Shown: positions 25,898-36,652, counted from the stretch's first letter. The stretch is DNA of 64,000 bases from Aeromonas encheleia (GCF_900637545.1 NZ_LR134376.1:4433501-4497500); one strand, 5' to 3'. Notes: generated by a model not told the origin, from the sequence alone. Translations and numbers: made by a program.

Positions 25898-27019
25898 ATG
25901 AATAACTTGAGCAAAATGGCAGTCAGGGCAGCGGTTTCTTTGGCTCTGTTTGGATCGGTCTCCATGGCCAATGCGGCCGATACCATCAAGATCGGTATCG
26001 CCGGTCCGGTCACAGGTCCGGTCGCCCAGTACGGTGACATGCAGTTCACCGGCGGCAAGATGGCGGTCGAGCAGATCAACAAGGCCGGCGGCATCAAGGG
26101 CAAGCAGATCGAAGCCATCGTCTATGACGACGCCTGCGATCCCAAACAGGCCGTGGCGGTCGCCAACAAGGTGATCAACGACGGCGTCAAGTTCGTAGTC
26201 GGCCACCTCTGCTCCGACAACACCCTGCCCGCCTCCGACATCTATGAAGACGAAGGCGTGCTGATGATCACCCCCGCCTCCACCAACCCCAAGATCACCG
26301 AGCGTGGCTACCAGCTGACCATGCGCACCATTGGTCTGGACAGCGACCAGGGTCCGACCGCCGCCAAGTACATCATCGAGCAGGTAAAACCCCAGCGCGT
26401 GGCCGTCATCCACGACAAGAAACAGTACGGTGAAGGCATCGCCTCCAGCGTGAAGGCCTCCCTGGACAAGGCGGGCGTCAAGGTGGTGGCATTCGAAGGC
26501 ATCACCGCCGGCGACAAGGACTTCTCCGCCCTGATCGCCAAGCTGCAGAAAGAGAACGTCGATTTCGTCTACTACGGCGGCTATCACCCGGAGCTGGGCC
26601 TGATCCTGCGCCAGGCGCACGAGAAGGGCCTGAAGGCCAAGTTCATGGGTCCGGAAGGGGTGGGTAACAAGGACATCTCCGCCATCGGTGGTCAGGGTTC
26701 CGAAGGCCTGCTGGTCACCCTGCCGAACAAATATGACCTGGTCCCCGCCAACGCCTCCATCGTAGAAGCCTTCAAGGCCAAGGGTCAGGACTCTTCCGGT
26801 CCCTTCGTCTGGACCACCTACGCCGCGGTGCAGACCCTGGCTGCCGGTATTGCCAAGGCGGGTGAGGATGACCCTGCCGCCGTGGCCGCCGCCATCAAAG
26901 CCATGCCGGTCGACACCGTCATGGGCCCCCTGACCTGGGCACCGAACGGTGACCTGAAAGGCTTCGAATTCGGTGTGTTCCAGTGGCACGCCGACGGCAC
27001 CTCCACTCAACTCAAGTAA
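25898..27019 (+). CDS. livK: Branched-chain amino acid ABC transporter, periplasmic binding protein
   Basis: A 373-residue secreted protein. Signal peptide residues 1-27 ([11 protein letters not shown] with cleavage at ANA-AD). The mature part is colinear with LivJ/Liv[21 protein letters not shown], then [40 protein letters not shown] and a closing [15 protein letters not shown]. It captures Leu/Ile/Val in the periplasm for LivHMGF. It is first in the operon; 64 nt separate it from livH. The E. coli chromosome has both LivJ and LivK; this single copy could be either. Confidence 0.94.
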   Translation: MNNLSKMAVRAAVSLALFGSVSMANAADTIKIGIAGPVTGPVAQYGDMQFTGGKMAVEQINKAGGIKGKQIEAIVYDDACDPKQAVAVANKVINDGVKFVVGHLCSDNTLPASDIYEDEGVLMITPASTNPKITERGYQLTMRTIGLDSDQGPTAAKYIIEQVKPQRVAVIHDKKQYGEGIASSVKASLDKAGVKVVAFEGITAGDKDFSALIAKLQKENVDFVYYGGYHPELGLILRQAHEKGLKAKFMGPEGVGNKDISAIGGQGSEGLLVTLPNKYDLVPANASIVEAFKAKGQDSSGPFVWTTYAAVQTLAAGIAKAGEDDPAAVAAAIKAMPVDTVMGPLTWAPNGDLKGFEFGVFQWHADGTSTQLK

Positions 27020-27083
27020 TCTGCCGGTTGGGGCGACGTGAGTCGCCCCTCCTTTCTTTGCGGGCAAGTACAGGGAACGCAGT

Positions 27084-28006
<923 letters not shown>

Positions 28007-28010
<4 letters not shown>

Positions 28011-28105
28011 AACGTCAATTTATTCAAGTGCCTATCACCTATCTGATGCCGCTGTTCATGTCTATCGGCTGCATCCTGGGTCGCCCGGAAGTGGAGAAAG
28101 TCTGA
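28007..28105 (+). CDS. 32-residue small ORF created by duplication of the livH/livM junction
   Basis: This ORF overlaps livH by ATGA and livM by a single base (TGATG at 28103-28107), so it sits translationally coupled between them. Its first six residues MKRQFI are the same as the start of LivM, and its last ten [10 protein letters not shown] are the end of LivH. The middle ([14 protein letters not shown]) is hydrophobic. The differences from the parent gene ends are mostly synonymous (GAG-GTC-GAG-AAG-GTA against GAA-GTG-GAG-AAA-GTC; TTT-ATT against TTC-ATC), which suggests it is translated and kept as protein. It may be a small membrane peptide or only a coupling spacer. The function is unknown. 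Confidence 0.6.
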
Positions 28106-29373
28106 TGAAACGTCAATTCATCCATGCCTGCGTCGCCAGCCTGATGCTGCTGGTGCTCTCCTTCTGGCTGCTCGGCTTCAAGCTCGAGACCGATGGCTCC
28201 CGCCTGCTGGTGGTGAGCCGGCTCGACGTGTCGCTGGCCTGGCTGCTGGGGGGCGCCGCCCTGGTGTTCTGGTTCCAGCTGATGCGCGGCCAGATCAGCC
28301 GACTGTTCCAGGCCTCCATCAGTGGCTTCTCCGTCGGCTTCACCAAGCTGGTGCTGCCGAGCCCTGAGGAAGCGCCACGCCTCTACAACATCACCGCCAT
28401 CCTGGTGCTGCTGTTCGCGGTGAGCTGGCCCTTCATGGCGTCGCGCGGCGCCGTCGATCTGGCCACCCTCACCATGATTTACATCATGCTGGGGCTCGGC
28501 CTGAACGTGGTGGTGGGCCTCGCCGGCCTGCTGGATCTCGGTTACGTCGGCTTCTACGCGGTCGGCGCCTACACCTATGCCCTGCTCAACACCTACTTCG
28601 GGCTGAGCTTCTGGGAGTGCCTGCCCATCGCCGGCCTGATGGCGGCCACCTTCGGCTTCCTGCTCGGCTTCCCGGTGCTGCGGCTGCGCGGTGACTATCT
28701 GGCCATCGTCACCCTGGGCTTTGGCGAGATCATCCGCATCCTGCTCAACAACCTGACCAGTCTAACTGGTGGCCCGAACGGCATCTCCGGCATTCCCAAG
28801 CCCACCCTGGCCGGGCTGGAGTTCAACCGCACCGTCAAGGATGGGGGCTTTGGCACCTTCCACGACTTCTTCGGCATCACCTACAACGCGAACCACAAGG
28901 TCATCTTCGTCTACCTGATGGCGCTGCTGCTGGTGGTCGCCACCCTGTTCGTCATCAACCGTCTGCTGCGCATGCCGTTGGGACGTGCCTGGGAAGCCTT
29001 GCGGGAAGACGAGATCGCCTGCAAATCCCTTGGCCTCAATCCCACCATCATCAAGCTGACCGCCTTCACCATAGGCGCCTGCTTCGCGGGCTTCGCCGGC
29101 AGCTTCTTCGCCTCCCGCCAGGGCTTCATCAGCCCGGAGTCCTTCGTCTTCATCGAGTCGGCCATAGTCCTTGCGATCGTGGTGCTGGGCGGCATGGGCT
29201 CCCAGATCGGGGTGGTGCTGGCCGCCATAGTGATGACGGTGTTGCCGGAGCTGGCCCGTGAATTCAACGAGTACCGCATGCTGATGTTCGGTCTGCTGAT
29301 GGTGTTCATGATGATCTGGCGGCCGCAGGGACTGCTGCCGATGAGTCGTCCTCACCTGGAGCTACGAAAATGA
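28105..29373 (+). CDS. livM: Branched-chain amino acid ABC transporter permease LivM
   Basis: A 422-residue permease with a long N-terminal extension and about ten hydrophobic segments. It follows E. coli Liv[81 protein letters not shown] and the end [19 protein letters not shown] start at 28105 ([19 protein letters not shown]), which fits the family N-terminus and follows the small ORF by TGATG coupling. It overlaps livG by ATGA. It forms the transmembrane pore with LivH. Confidence 0.95.
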   Translation: MKRQFIHACVASLMLLVLSFWLLGFKLETDGSRLLVVSRLDVSLAWLLGGAALVFWFQLMRGQISRLFQASISGFSVGFTKLVLPSPEEAPRLYNITAILVLLFAVSWPFMASRGAVDLATLTMIYIMLGLGLNVVVGLAGLLDLGYVGFYAVGAYTYALLNTYFGLSFWECLPIAGLMAATFGFLLGFPVLRLRGDYLAIVTLGFGEIIRILLNNLTSLTGGPNGISGIPKPTLAGLEFNRTVKDGGFGTFHDFFGITYNANHKVIFVYLMALLLVVATLFVINRLLRMPLGRAWEALREDEIACKSLGLNPTIIKLTAFTIGACFAGFAGSFFASRQGFISPESFVFIESAIVLAIVVLGGMGSQIGVVLAAIVMTVLPELAREFNEYRMLMFGLLMVFMMIWRPQGLLPMSRPHLELRK

Positions 29374-30155
29374 GCAACCTGAACAATACAAACAACAAGT
29401 TGCTCGACGTCTCTGATCTGTCGATGCGCTTCGGCGGCTTGCTGGCGGTCAACGGCGTCAAGCTGGATGTGGACAGGGGCGAGGTGATCTCCATCATTGG
29501 CCCCAACGGCGCGGGCAAGACCACCATCTTCAACTGCCTGACCGGTTTCTACCGCCCGAGCGGCGGCACCATCCGCTACAAGGGCGAGGAGATCCAGGGG
29601 TTGCCCGGCCACCTCATCGCCCGCAAAGGGGTGGTGCGGACCTTCCAGCACGTCCGCCTGTTCAAGGAGATGACGGCGGTGGAGAACCTGCTGGTGGCCC
29701 AGCACAGGCACCTCAACACCGGCTTCATCGCCGGCCTGTTCAAGACCCCGGCCTTCCGCCGCGCCGAGCAGGAGGGGCTGGAGCAGTCGGCCTTCTGGCT
29801 GGAGAAAGTCGGCCTCAAGGAGCTCGCCAATCGCGCCGCCGGCAACCTGGCCTATGGCCAGCAGCGCCGGCTCGAGATCGCCCGCTGCATGGCGACCAGG
29901 CCCGATCTGCTGATGCTGGATGAACCGGCCGCCGGCCTCAACCCGCACGAGACGGATGAGCTCAACGAACTCATCTCCAACCTGAGGGACGAGTTTGGCG
30001 TCTCGGTATTGCTGATCGAGCACGACATGAAGCTGGTGATGGAGATCTCCAACCGCATCTTCGTGGTCAACCAGGGCACCCCGCTGGCCCATGGCAAGCC
30101 GGACGAGATCCGCAACAACCCGGCCGTGATCAAGGCCTATCTGGGCGAATCCTAG
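29370..30155 (+). CDS. livG: Branched-chain amino acid ABC transporter ATPase LivG
   Basis: A 261-residue ABC ATPase. Walker A is GPNGAGKTT, the Q-loop follows in [13 protein letters not shown], the signature region is [16 protein letters not shown], and Walker B is [15 protein letters not shown] with the switch His in [12 protein letters not shown]. It pairs with LivF to power LivHM. The start overlaps the livM stop by 4 nt. The length matches the family. Confidence 0.96.
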   Translation: MSNLNNTNNKLLDVSDLSMRFGGLLAVNGVKLDVDRGEVISIIGPNGAGKTTIFNCLTGFYRPSGGTIRYKGEEIQGLPGHLIARKGVVRTFQHVRLFKEMTAVENLLVAQHRHLNTGFIAGLFKTPAFRRAEQEGLEQSAFWLEKVGLKELANRAAGNLAYGQQRRLEIARCMATRPDLLMLDEPAAGLNPHETDELNELISNLRDEFGVSVLLIEHDMKLVMEISNRIFVVNQGTPLAHGKPDEIRNNPAVIKAYLGES

Positions 30156-30160
30156 GAGTC

Positions 30161-30865
30161 ATGATGTTAGAACTTCGCAACGTATCGACCCACTACGGCA
30201 AGATCCAGGCGCTGCACGACGTCAGCGTCGAGGTGAAGGAGGGAGAGATAGTCACCCTGATCGGCGCCAACGGCGCCGGCAAGACCACACTGCTGATGAC
30301 GCTGTGCGGTGAACCCAAGCCCAGCAGCGGCAGCATCTGGTTCGAGGGGGAGCAGATAAATTCCCTCACCACGGCCCGCATCATGCGCAAGGACATCGCC
30401 GTGGTGCCGGAGGGGCGCCGCATCTTCGCCCGCCTGACGGTGGAGGAGAACCTGCTGATGGGTGCCTTCTTCGTCGACAAGGCCGAGCAACCGGCCCTGC
30501 TGGATCAGGTATTCACCATGTTCCCGCGGCTGCACGAGCGGCTGGAGCAACGGGCCGGCACCATGTCCGGCGGCGAGCAGCAGATGCTGGCCATAGGCCG
30601 CGCCCTGATGAGCAAGCCGCGTCTGCTGCTGCTGGACGAGCCCTCGTTGGGGCTGGCCCCCATCATCATCCAGCAGATCTTCGACACCATAGAGCAGCTG
30701 CGCCAGAAGGGCATGACCATCTTCCTGGTGGAGCAGAACGCCAACCAGGCGCTCAAGCTGGCGGACAGAGGCTATGTGCTGGAGAACGGCCGGGTGGTGC
30801 TGCAAGACACAGGCGCCGCCCTGCTCGCGAACCCGGCGGTACGGCAGGCCTATCTCGGCGGCTAA
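30161..30865 (+). CDS. livF: Branched-chain amino acid ABC transporter ATPase LivF
   Basis: A 234-residue ABC ATPase. Walker A GANGAGKTT, signature TMSGGEQQMLAIGRAL, Walker B LLLLDEPSLGLAP. It closely follows E. coli LivF. Two ATGs lie side by side (30161 and 30164); AGGAG at 30154-30158 favours the second by spacing, a difference of one residue. It starts 5 nt after livG and ends 6 nt before the AraC-type gene, with no terminator between, so the regulator may be cotranscribed. Confidence 0.96.
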   Translation: MMLELRNVSTHYGKIQALHDVSVEVKEGEIVTLIGANGAGKTTLLMTLCGEPKPSSGSIWFEGEQINSLTTARIMRKDIAVVPEGRRIFARLTVEENLLMGAFFVDKAEQPALLDQVFTMFPRLHERLEQRAGTMSGGEQQMLAIGRALMSKPRLLLLDEPSLGLAPIIIQQIFDTIEQLRQKGMTIFLVEQNANQALKLADRGYVLENGRVVLQDTGAALLANPAVRQAYLGG

Positions 30866-30871
30866 CCCGAC

Positions 30872-31717
30872 ATGAACGGGGCCGCAGTCGTACCGGATCG
30901 TCACCACTTCTGGTGCGACCCGGCCCTGCCGTTTATCGAGGCGCGAGCGGTGCAGGATGGCCGCCGCGTCTGCTACGACAAGCACAGCCACGCCCACTTC
31001 TCCATCGGCGCCATCACCGGTGGCCACAGCTACTACCTCAACCAACGCAGCAGGCAGGAGGTAAGCCGCGGCAGCCTGGTGCTGATGAACCCGGAAGAGG
31101 TGCATGCCTGCAACGCCATCGCGGATCAGCCCTGGTCCTATCTGATGTTCTACCTCGATCTCGACTGGCTGCGTGGCCAGCAGGAAGAGGCGGGCCTGGG
31201 CTCCGAGTTTCGCCCCTTCGACATGACGGCAAGCCGGGACCCCCTGCTGTACCAAGCATTGCAACTGCTGCACCACCAGCTGGTACAAGATGCGGATCCC
31301 CTTGCCAAGGAGGTGGCCTGCCAGCGGTTCAGCCACCAGCTGCTGGCCAGGCTGACGCCTGCCAGCTGGGATGATCGCCCGCCGCTGCACCTGCAACGGG
31401 CCGCCGAGCTGATCCGTGACGACTGCACCCGCCCCCTCACCCTGGCCGAGCTGAGCGCCGTGGCCGGCATCACCCCCTCCCACCTGGTGCGCAGCTTCGC
31501 CCGCCACTATGGCATGACCCCTCACGCCTACCTGATCGATCACCGTATTCGCCACGCCCGCCCCCTGCTCAGACAGGGCCAGTCCCTGGCCGAGGTGGCG
31601 CTGGCCAGCGGCTTTGCCGATCAGGCGCACTTCCAGCGCCAGTTCAAGCGCCGGGTCGCCGCCACCCCGGGCCAATACCAGCTGCAGCTCAGCCGTCAGG
31701 CAGCCAGCCCCAGGTAA
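30872..31717 (+). CDS. AraC-family transcriptional regulator with cupin sensing domain
   Basis: A 281-residue protein. The N-terminal ~150 residues form an AraC-type cupin (SHAHFSIGAITGGHSYYLN, RGSLVLMNPEEVHACNA). The C-terminal ~100 residues hold two helix-turn-helices (LTLAELSAVAGITPSHLVRS and SLAEVALASGFADQAHFQRQ, then TPGQYQ). It starts 6 nt after livF, and its 3' end overlaps the convergent LysE-type exporter gene by 22 nt. AraC regulators of this subtype often control a neighbouring LysE exporter, so amino acid efflux control is likely (inference). An alternative is regulation of liv. Confidence 0.88.
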   Translation: MNGAAVVPDRHHFWCDPALPFIEARAVQDGRRVCYDKHSHAHFSIGAITGGHSYYLNQRSRQEVSRGSLVLMNPEEVHACNAIADQPWSYLMFYLDLDWLRGQQEEAGLGSEFRPFDMTASRDPLLYQALQLLHHQLVQDADPLAKEVACQRFSHQLLARLTPASWDDRPPLHLQRAAELIRDDCTRPLTLAELSAVAGITPSHLVRSFARHYGMTPHAYLIDHRIRHARPLLRQGQSLAEVALASGFADQAHFQRQFKRRVAATPGQYQLQLSRQAASPR

Positions 31718-32289
31718 CCGGCACTGAGTAAGAGCAGCAGAGCCATGGTCCGGTTGAACCAGCGCAGCCGGCTGGGCGACAGCAGCGCCTCCTGCAGCCG
31801 GCTGCCGACATAGGCCCAGCAGGCGATGGAGCCGAGGCAGATCACCAGATAGAGGGTGGTGAACAGGACTATCTGCCCCACCCCGCCGACGGCCCCATAG
31901 GCCCCCATCCCCATGCTGGCCGCCAGCCAGGCCTTGGGGTTGAGCCATTGCATCAGGGCGCCGTACAGGAAGGAGGGTGGCACCCCGCCGCCGTGCCCCA
32001 GGCTCCCCTCATCCACCATCAGCTGCCAGGCCATGTAGCAGAGGAAGAGGATCCCGCCCCAGCGCAGGGCACCGGCCGCCATGGGCCATTGCACCAGGGC
32101 CCCGCTCAGCCCGAGCCCCATCAGCAGAAGCAGCAGGATGAAGCCCAGCGTCGCCCCCACCACGTGACGCAGGCTGGCGTGGAAGCCGTACCTGGCCCCC
32201 GCGCCAAGGGCGACCAGATTGACCGGGCCGGGAGAGATGGACATGGCCAGCGCAAACCCGGTCATCGACAGTAACAGACTCATTTCCAT
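31696..32289 (-). CDS. LysE/RhtB-family amino acid exporter
   Basis: A 197-residue membrane protein with six hydrophobic segments. It opens with LLLSMTGFALAMSISPGPVN, in which the SPGP segment is the hallmark of the LysE/RhtB/CadD family. It continues with LNPKAWLAASMGMGAYGAVG in the second half. The start at 32289 (MEMSLLL) fits the family; a few extra codons upstream are possible. It exports an amino acid or derivative that cannot be named here. The gene overlaps the 3' end of the AraC-type gene on the other strand by 22 nt. Confidence 0.88.
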   Translation of the reverse strand: MEMSLLLSMTGFALAMSISPGPVNLVALGAGARYGFHASLRHVVGATLGFILLLLLMGLGLSGALVQWPMAAGALRWGGILFLCYMAWQLMVDEGSLGHGGGVPPSFLYGALMQWLNPKAWLAASMGMGAYGAVGGVGQIVLFTTLYLVICLGSIACWAYVGSRLQEALLSPSRLRWFNRTMALLLLLSAGYLGLAA

Positions 32290-32462
32290 GAAGAGGACTC
32301 CTTGAGGTGACACAGCGCCACCCTACCGAGCCACCGCCTGGGGGTATTGAAGAAAATTGCGCAGCCCCTGCCGATGAGGGGCGACGGAGCGCATTGCGGG
32401 CTTAGCGCGGGCCGCGGCTTGCGGTAAACTGGGCATCAATCATCTATTCACAGGACAGGTTA

Positions 32463-32786
32463 ATGGACCAGTTTGCCCATATCAGTGCCCAGGATGCCCA
32501 CCAGAAGCTCAGTGCCGGTGACGCCCGTCTGGTGGATATTCGCGATCCCCAGTCATTCGAGACCGCTCATGCGGTCGGCGCCTTCCACCTCACCAATGGC
32601 AGCCTGGTGCGCTTCATGAACGAGGTGGACTTCGACACCCCAGTGATAGTGATGTGCTACCACGGCAACAGCAGCCAGGGGGCGGCCCAGTATCTGCTGC
32701 AACAGGGCTATGATCAGGTCTACAGCCTGGATGGCGGCTTCGAGGCCTGGCGCAAGGAGTTCCCCATCCAGGCGGGCGACGCATGA
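32463..32786 (+). CDS. glpE: Thiosulfate sulfurtransferase GlpE (rhodanese)
   Basis: A 107-residue single-domain rhodanese. Catalytic Cys65 lies in the active-site loop [11 protein letters not shown], and the CH2A-like [12 protein letters not shown] motif is present. It transfers sulfur from thiosulfate to thiol acceptors such as thioredoxin in the cytoplasm. It overlaps glpG by ATGA, as in E. coli. The ATG follows ACAGGACAGGTTA. The glpR repressor gene that closes the E. coli glpEGR operon is not present downstream. Confidence 0.95.
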   Translation: MDQFAHISAQDAHQKLSAGDARLVDIRDPQSFETAHAVGAFHLTNGSLVRFMNEVDFDTPVIVMCYHGNSSQGAAQYLLQQGYDQVYSLDGGFEAWRKEFPIQAGDA

Positions 32787-33616
32787 TCCAGCTGCTGGTG
32801 CTCGACGACGCCCGCATGGCCCAGGCGCTGGTGGACTATCTCGCCACCCTCGGCATGTCGTGCGAGCTGACCCAGTCCGAGCTCGGCGTCTCGGTCTGGC
32901 TGGCGGATGAGCAGCGCCTCGCCCAGGCCCAGCAAGAGGTGAAGCGCTTCCTGAGCGATCCCAACCATCCCCGCTACATGGAGGCCTCCTGGCAATCAGG
33001 TCGGGCGGATGCCCGCATCGACTACAGCAAGGGGATGACGGATCCCGTCACCGACTTCCTGCATCAGGCGGGGCCGCTGACCCTGATCGTCATAGTCGCC
33101 TGTCTGGCCATCTACGCCCTCGATGCCATAGGCCTGCCCATCTTCGATCAGCTGGCGTTCCACCCGACCCTGGCCCAGTTCACCGACTGGCAGGCGTGGC
33201 GCTACATCACCCCGGCCTTCATCCATTTCTCGGTGCTGCACCTGGTGTTCAACCTGCTGTGGTGGTGGTATCTGGGGGGGCAGATCGAGCAGCGCCTCGG
33301 CAGCGGCAAACTGTTCATCCTACTCGTGGTGGGAGCGGCCCTGCCCAACGTGGCCGAGTTCTTCATGAGCGGCCCGCTGTTTGGCGGCCTCTCCGGGGTG
33401 GTCTATGCCCTGCTCGGTTACTGCTGGCTGCGCAGCAAGCTGCAGCCGGCCTGCGGCCTCAGCCTGCCGCCGGCGCTGATGGGCTTCATGCTGTTCTGGA
33501 TGGTACTCGGCTTCTTCGACTTGCTCGGCACCCGCACCGCCAACATCGCCCATCTGACGGGTCTGCTGGTGGGCCTGCTGCAAGGCTGGCTGGATCGGCA
33601 CCACAGACCGGCCTGA
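32783..33616 (+). CDS. glpG: Rhomboid intramembrane serine protease GlpG
   Basis: A 277-residue inner-membrane protease. An N-terminal cytoplasmic domain (about 1-90) precedes six membrane helices. The catalytic Ser204 is in [13 protein letters not shown] and the catalytic His257 in [12 protein letters not shown]. His151-type oxyanion and Asn residues appear in [20 protein letters not shown]. It cleaves membrane proteins within the bilayer. Its ATG overlaps the glpE stop. Directly after the stop, the last ~110 bp, which encode the His-bearing helix 6, are repeated twice more (33617-33844), an unusual feature. Confidence 0.96.
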   Translation: MIQLLVLDDARMAQALVDYLATLGMSCELTQSELGVSVWLADEQRLAQAQQEVKRFLSDPNHPRYMEASWQSGRADARIDYSKGMTDPVTDFLHQAGPLTLIVIVACLAIYALDAIGLPIFDQLAFHPTLAQFTDWQAWRYITPAFIHFSVLHLVFNLLWWWYLGGQIEQRLGSGKLFILLVVGAALPNVAEFFMSGPLFGGLSGVVYALLGYCWLRSKLQPACGLSLPPALMGFMLFWMVLGFFDLLGTRTANIAHLTGLLVGLLQGWLDRHHRPA

Positions 33617-33844
33617 GTCGTTTTCTTCGACCTGCTCGGCAGCCACACCGCCGCCAACATCGTCCACCTGACGGGCCTGCTGGTGGGCCTGCTGCAAGGC
33701 TGGCTGGATCGGCACCACAGACCGGCCTGAGTCGTTTTCTTCGACCTGCTCGGCAGCTACACCGCCGCCAACATCGCCCATCTGACGGGTCTGCTGGTGG
33801 GCCTGCTGCAAGGCTGGCTGGATCGGCACCACAGACCGGCCTGA
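33617..33844 (+). repeat. Two tandem 114-bp duplicates of the glpG 3' end
   Basis: 33617-33730 and 33731-33844 each repeat the segment from the FFDLLG codons to the TGA of glpG (unit 1 at about 33503-33616). Each copy is exactly 38 codons in frame with glpG and codes for the complete helix-6 segment with the catalytic His context, then TGA. Copies 2 and 3 differ from each other at about four bases, and from unit 1 by one extra Ala codon and a few substitutions. Neither copy has an in-frame start of its own. Confidence 0.92.
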
Positions 33845-33885
33845 GCCGTTTGCGGACAGCCTTCCGCCGTTGTCTCCGCGTTACA

Positions 33886-33921
33886 AAACAAAACGCCGCC
33901 CCGAGGGGCGGCGTTTTTTAT
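33886..33921. terminator. Terminator between glpG and the lipase gene
   Basis: AAAACGCCGCC CCGA GGGGCGGCGTTTTTT: strong stem with a long T-run on the plus strand and A-run on the left. It serves the convergent genes. Confidence 0.9.
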
Positions 33922-33933
33922 TGGCCGACTGGC

Positions 33934-36351
33934 TTACTGCTTGAGCAGGGTGGCGTCGGTCACCATGACCCCGGTGCCGCCGCTCATGAAGAAGCTGCCG
34001 AACTGGGTCTGCATCTCCGTGGTCACAGCACCGGTCGGATCGAAGTTCTCATCCGGTGCCAGCAGCGAGCTGTGGCCCCCCGCCACGAAGCGAGCCGCGT
34101 GGTGGTTGGCCGCGCCGCTGGCAGTCAGCGGTTGCAGCGCCAGCACCTTGAACAGCGCCTCGGTACCACCCAGCGGGGCGGTCGCTATGCTGTTCGGGAT
34201 CACCTGATCCGGCAGGCTCAGGGCGCCATCTCCGACGATCTCGGTGGCAAACAGCGGGAAGTCCGCCTTGATGCCCCGCGCCAGGTTGATCGGGTCAGCC
34301 GAATCCAGCACCGACTGGGCCGCGAAGTTGTAGCTCTGCACAGTGCCGGCCGCGGTGGCCTGAGTGGCGGCGTCCAGGCTCGGCAGGAACTCGTTGACGA
34401 AGCAGCTGGCGACCGCCGTCTTGCAGCTCGGCGCATAGGCGGTGAAGGCCGACTTCAGCTCAGGGCTGCCGCTGGTCAGCACGCTCATCTGGATCGTCGG
34501 ACCGAAGGTCGGCGAGTTGAGCAGCAGCGGGGCTATGCCGCCACCCGGCATGGCCAGGCCGCCGGTGTCGAACTTGAACAGGGCATCCGCCTGAGGACTG
34601 CCGATGGACTGGTTGGCCACCGCCAGCAGGCTGGCACCGGCAATGGCCCCCAGAGAGTGACCCAGGAAGTGCACCTTGACGCCGGCGCCGCCCAGCGCGC
34701 CCTTGGCGTTGGCCAGACCGACCGCCAGGCGCAGGCCCAGCAGATCCGCCACGCTCTGTTTCAGGTTGTCCCGCGCCACCGTCAGGTAGCTCAGGTTCAG
34801 ATAGGGGGTCGGGTTGTCCGGGGTGGTCACGGTCGCCATGCTGCCGCTCAGGGCATAGCCGCGCTCACCGTGCAGCGGGTGATCGATCACCACCAGCGCC
34901 ACCTTCTTGCCCGCCTTGGCGCCAGCCGCAATCTGGCCCAGCGCCAGGGCGTAGGCGTTCTCCTTCACCGAGGTGACGCCGTGCTGATAGATGATCACGT
35001 CGGTGATGGTGTTGAGCGCGTCCTTGGCGAAGATGCGCATCGGCACGGACTGCACCTCTTCCAGCGCCGGCAGCGGGTTGAAGCGGCCTATGTTCATCTC
35101 GGCGTCCAGCGCCTTGCCACCGGAGGTGAGGGTCACCCCGATCAGCTTGCTCGCCTCGACCAGCAGCTCGGCCTGACGGCTCGGATCGGCGATCAGCTCA
35201 CCCAGCAGGGCCGGATCCACCCCGGCGCCCACCAGACCGGCGATCACCTCGCTGTCACCGGCCTTCAGCGCGTTGGCGATGGCGTACAGGCTGGGGATGG
35301 CACCGTGCCAGGACTGGGTCCTGGCCTTGTCCCAGGAACCGGCGGTGGCCGGTGAGGAGAGGAAGTAGGGCAGTTTGACCGCTCCTGTGTAGACCTGGGT
35401 GATCTGGGCCAGGCCGTTGAGCGGGGTGCCGGTGCCGAAGGCGGCGGCCAGCGCATCCTTCTGCTCCTGCGGCAGGAATTGTTCGGCCTCCAGCTTGGTC
35501 AGGAAGCTGTCGTGGCTGGCCACGCCCAGGGTGTAGGTGCCGGGCAGACTGGTATTGCCCTTGGCATCCTCTTTCCACAGCACGGCCGCATCCAGGGTCG
35601 GGCTGCTCTTCAGCACAGAGGCCGCAGCCCCCTTCACCGCCACCAGCACATCGGCGCCGGACTGGGTACCGAACCAGTCGGAGAAGATCACGTGGTCGCT
35701 GGTGATGCCGGTGGCGGCCTTGAACAGCCCTTCCTGCAGGGTGATCAGACCGTTGATGGACTGCTCCTGGGCGGTGCTGCCGGCATTGCTCTTGTAGTTG
35801 CTGTAATCACTGCCGGCCTTGAGCGGGGTGCCGCTGCTGTCGTTGAGCGTATCCGTGGCCACTATCATGTAATAGGAGGAGGGGCTGAGGGGCTTGAGCG
35901 GCACCAGGTTCAGCTTGCCGGCTGACTCGGCCACCACGAAGTCCACGCCGTAGGTCAGCACCTTCTTCACGCCACTCGGGCGCAGTGCCGCGCTGTCGAA
36001 GGTCAGCTCCAGCAGATAGAGCGGTGCGACGGCGGCACCGAATTCGGCGGCCGTCGGCGCCTTGACCGTGATGCCGGATGCCGTCACGGGCACGATCTGG
36101 ATCGCCTGGGTCGTGGACCAGCCATCCAGGGTAGAGAGTGCGGAGACCGGGTTGGAGAGATCGGCGGTCTCGGTGGAGAATTTCAGGGTACCGTCGGAGG
36201 CACGGGCGGCCAGGGCGCTGGGGCGCACCGCATTGGAGCCACTCAGCAGGTAATCGAGATAGCTCGAGGTATCGCCTTCTTTATCGTCGCTGCCACCACA
36301 ACCGCTCAGCAGTGCACTGACGACAGCTGCATAAATTAGCTTTTTTTTCAT
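33934..36351 (-). CDS. Lipase/phospholipase A1, VolA-type surface lipoprotein
   Basis: An 805-residue lipoprotein (lipobox LSGC, Cys18, with GGSDD after it). The N-terminal ~250 residues match the Bacterial virulence factor lipase N-terminal domain type. The alpha/beta-hydrolase core has the nucleophile elbow GHSLG (Ser566) in VKVHFLGHSLGAIAG and VVIDHPLHGERGYALSGSMA with a HG oxyanion motif. It corresponds to the extracellular lipases of Aeromonas (described as Apl-1, Lip or Pla) and to Vibrio VolA, which releases fatty acids from host lecithin. It has its own promoter region of 300 bp. I leave the symbol blank because several names are in use. Confidence 0.87.
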   Translation of the reverse strand: MKKKLIYAAVVSALLSGCGGSDDKEGDTSSYLDYLLSGSNAVRPSALAARASDGTLKFSTETADLSNPVSALSTLDGWSTTQAIQIVPVTASGITVKAPTAAEFGAAVAPLYLLELTFDSAALRPSGVKKVLTYGVDFVVAESAGKLNLVPLKPLSPSSYYMIVATDTLNDSSGTPLKAGSDYSNYKSNAGSTAQEQSINGLITLQEGLFKAATGITSDHVIFSDWFGTQSGADVLVAVKGAAASVLKSSPTLDAAVLWKEDAKGNTSLPGTYTLGVASHDSFLTKLEAEQFLPQEQKDALAAAFGTGTPLNGLAQITQVYTGAVKLPYFLSSPATAGSWDKARTQSWHGAIPSLYAIANALKAGDSEVIAGLVGAGVDPALLGELIADPSRQAELLVEASKLIGVTLTSGGKALDAEMNIGRFNPLPALEEVQSVPMRIFAKDALNTITDVIIYQHGVTSVKENAYALALGQIAAGAKAGKKVALVVIDHPLHGERGYALSGSMATVTTPDNPTPYLNLSYLTVARDNLKQSVADLLGLRLAVGLANAKGALGGAGVKVHFLGHSLGAIAGASLLAVANQSIGSPQADALFKFDTGGLAMPGGGIAPLLLNSPTFGPTIQMSVLTSGSPELKSAFTAYAPSCKTAVASCFVNEFLPSLDAATQATAAGTVQSYNFAAQSVLDSADPINLARGIKADFPLFATEIVGDGALSLPDQVIPNSIATAPLGGTEALFKVLALQPLTASGAANHHAARFVAGGHSSLLAPDENFDPTGAVTTEMQTQFGSFFMSGGTGVMVTDATLLKQ

Positions 36352-36652
36352 ATCCTTATCTCTTTTATGTTGTTATCCATGATGAGCCTGACGGGGTAGG
36401 GTCCAAACCCGACCGAAACATCTTAACAGCAACGCAACAATTAATAAGCCTCTGGTCGGTCATCTGATCTGATTTTTTTGTGTACAACATCAAGGAAATG
36501 GAATTGGACCCTGGCGCCAGAGGGTAGCAGCATCCCTGGCATCACCAGACCCGACCAGAGCCTGTTAAGTCCTGGGACGCAAAAAGCCGCCCCGATCTCG
36601 GCAAAGAGGCAGATTTGTCGGTAGAATGGCGTCATTGCTTAAGGAGAACCCC
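36352..36652. other. Divergent intergenic region between the lipase gene and ubiK
   Basis: 301 bp without a credible ORF. It contains the promoters of both divergent genes. A perfect CTGGCGCCAG palindrome lies at 36511-36520. GAAGGAGAACCCC-like AAGGAGAACCCC precedes ubiK. No repeats or RNA genes are seen. Confidence 0.4.

Noticed and set aside
33196..35355. 719-codon plus-strand ORF across the glpG repeats and lipase
   Set aside because: It reads glpG out of frame and then the antisense of the lipase gene, crossing a strong terminator. It is a shadow.
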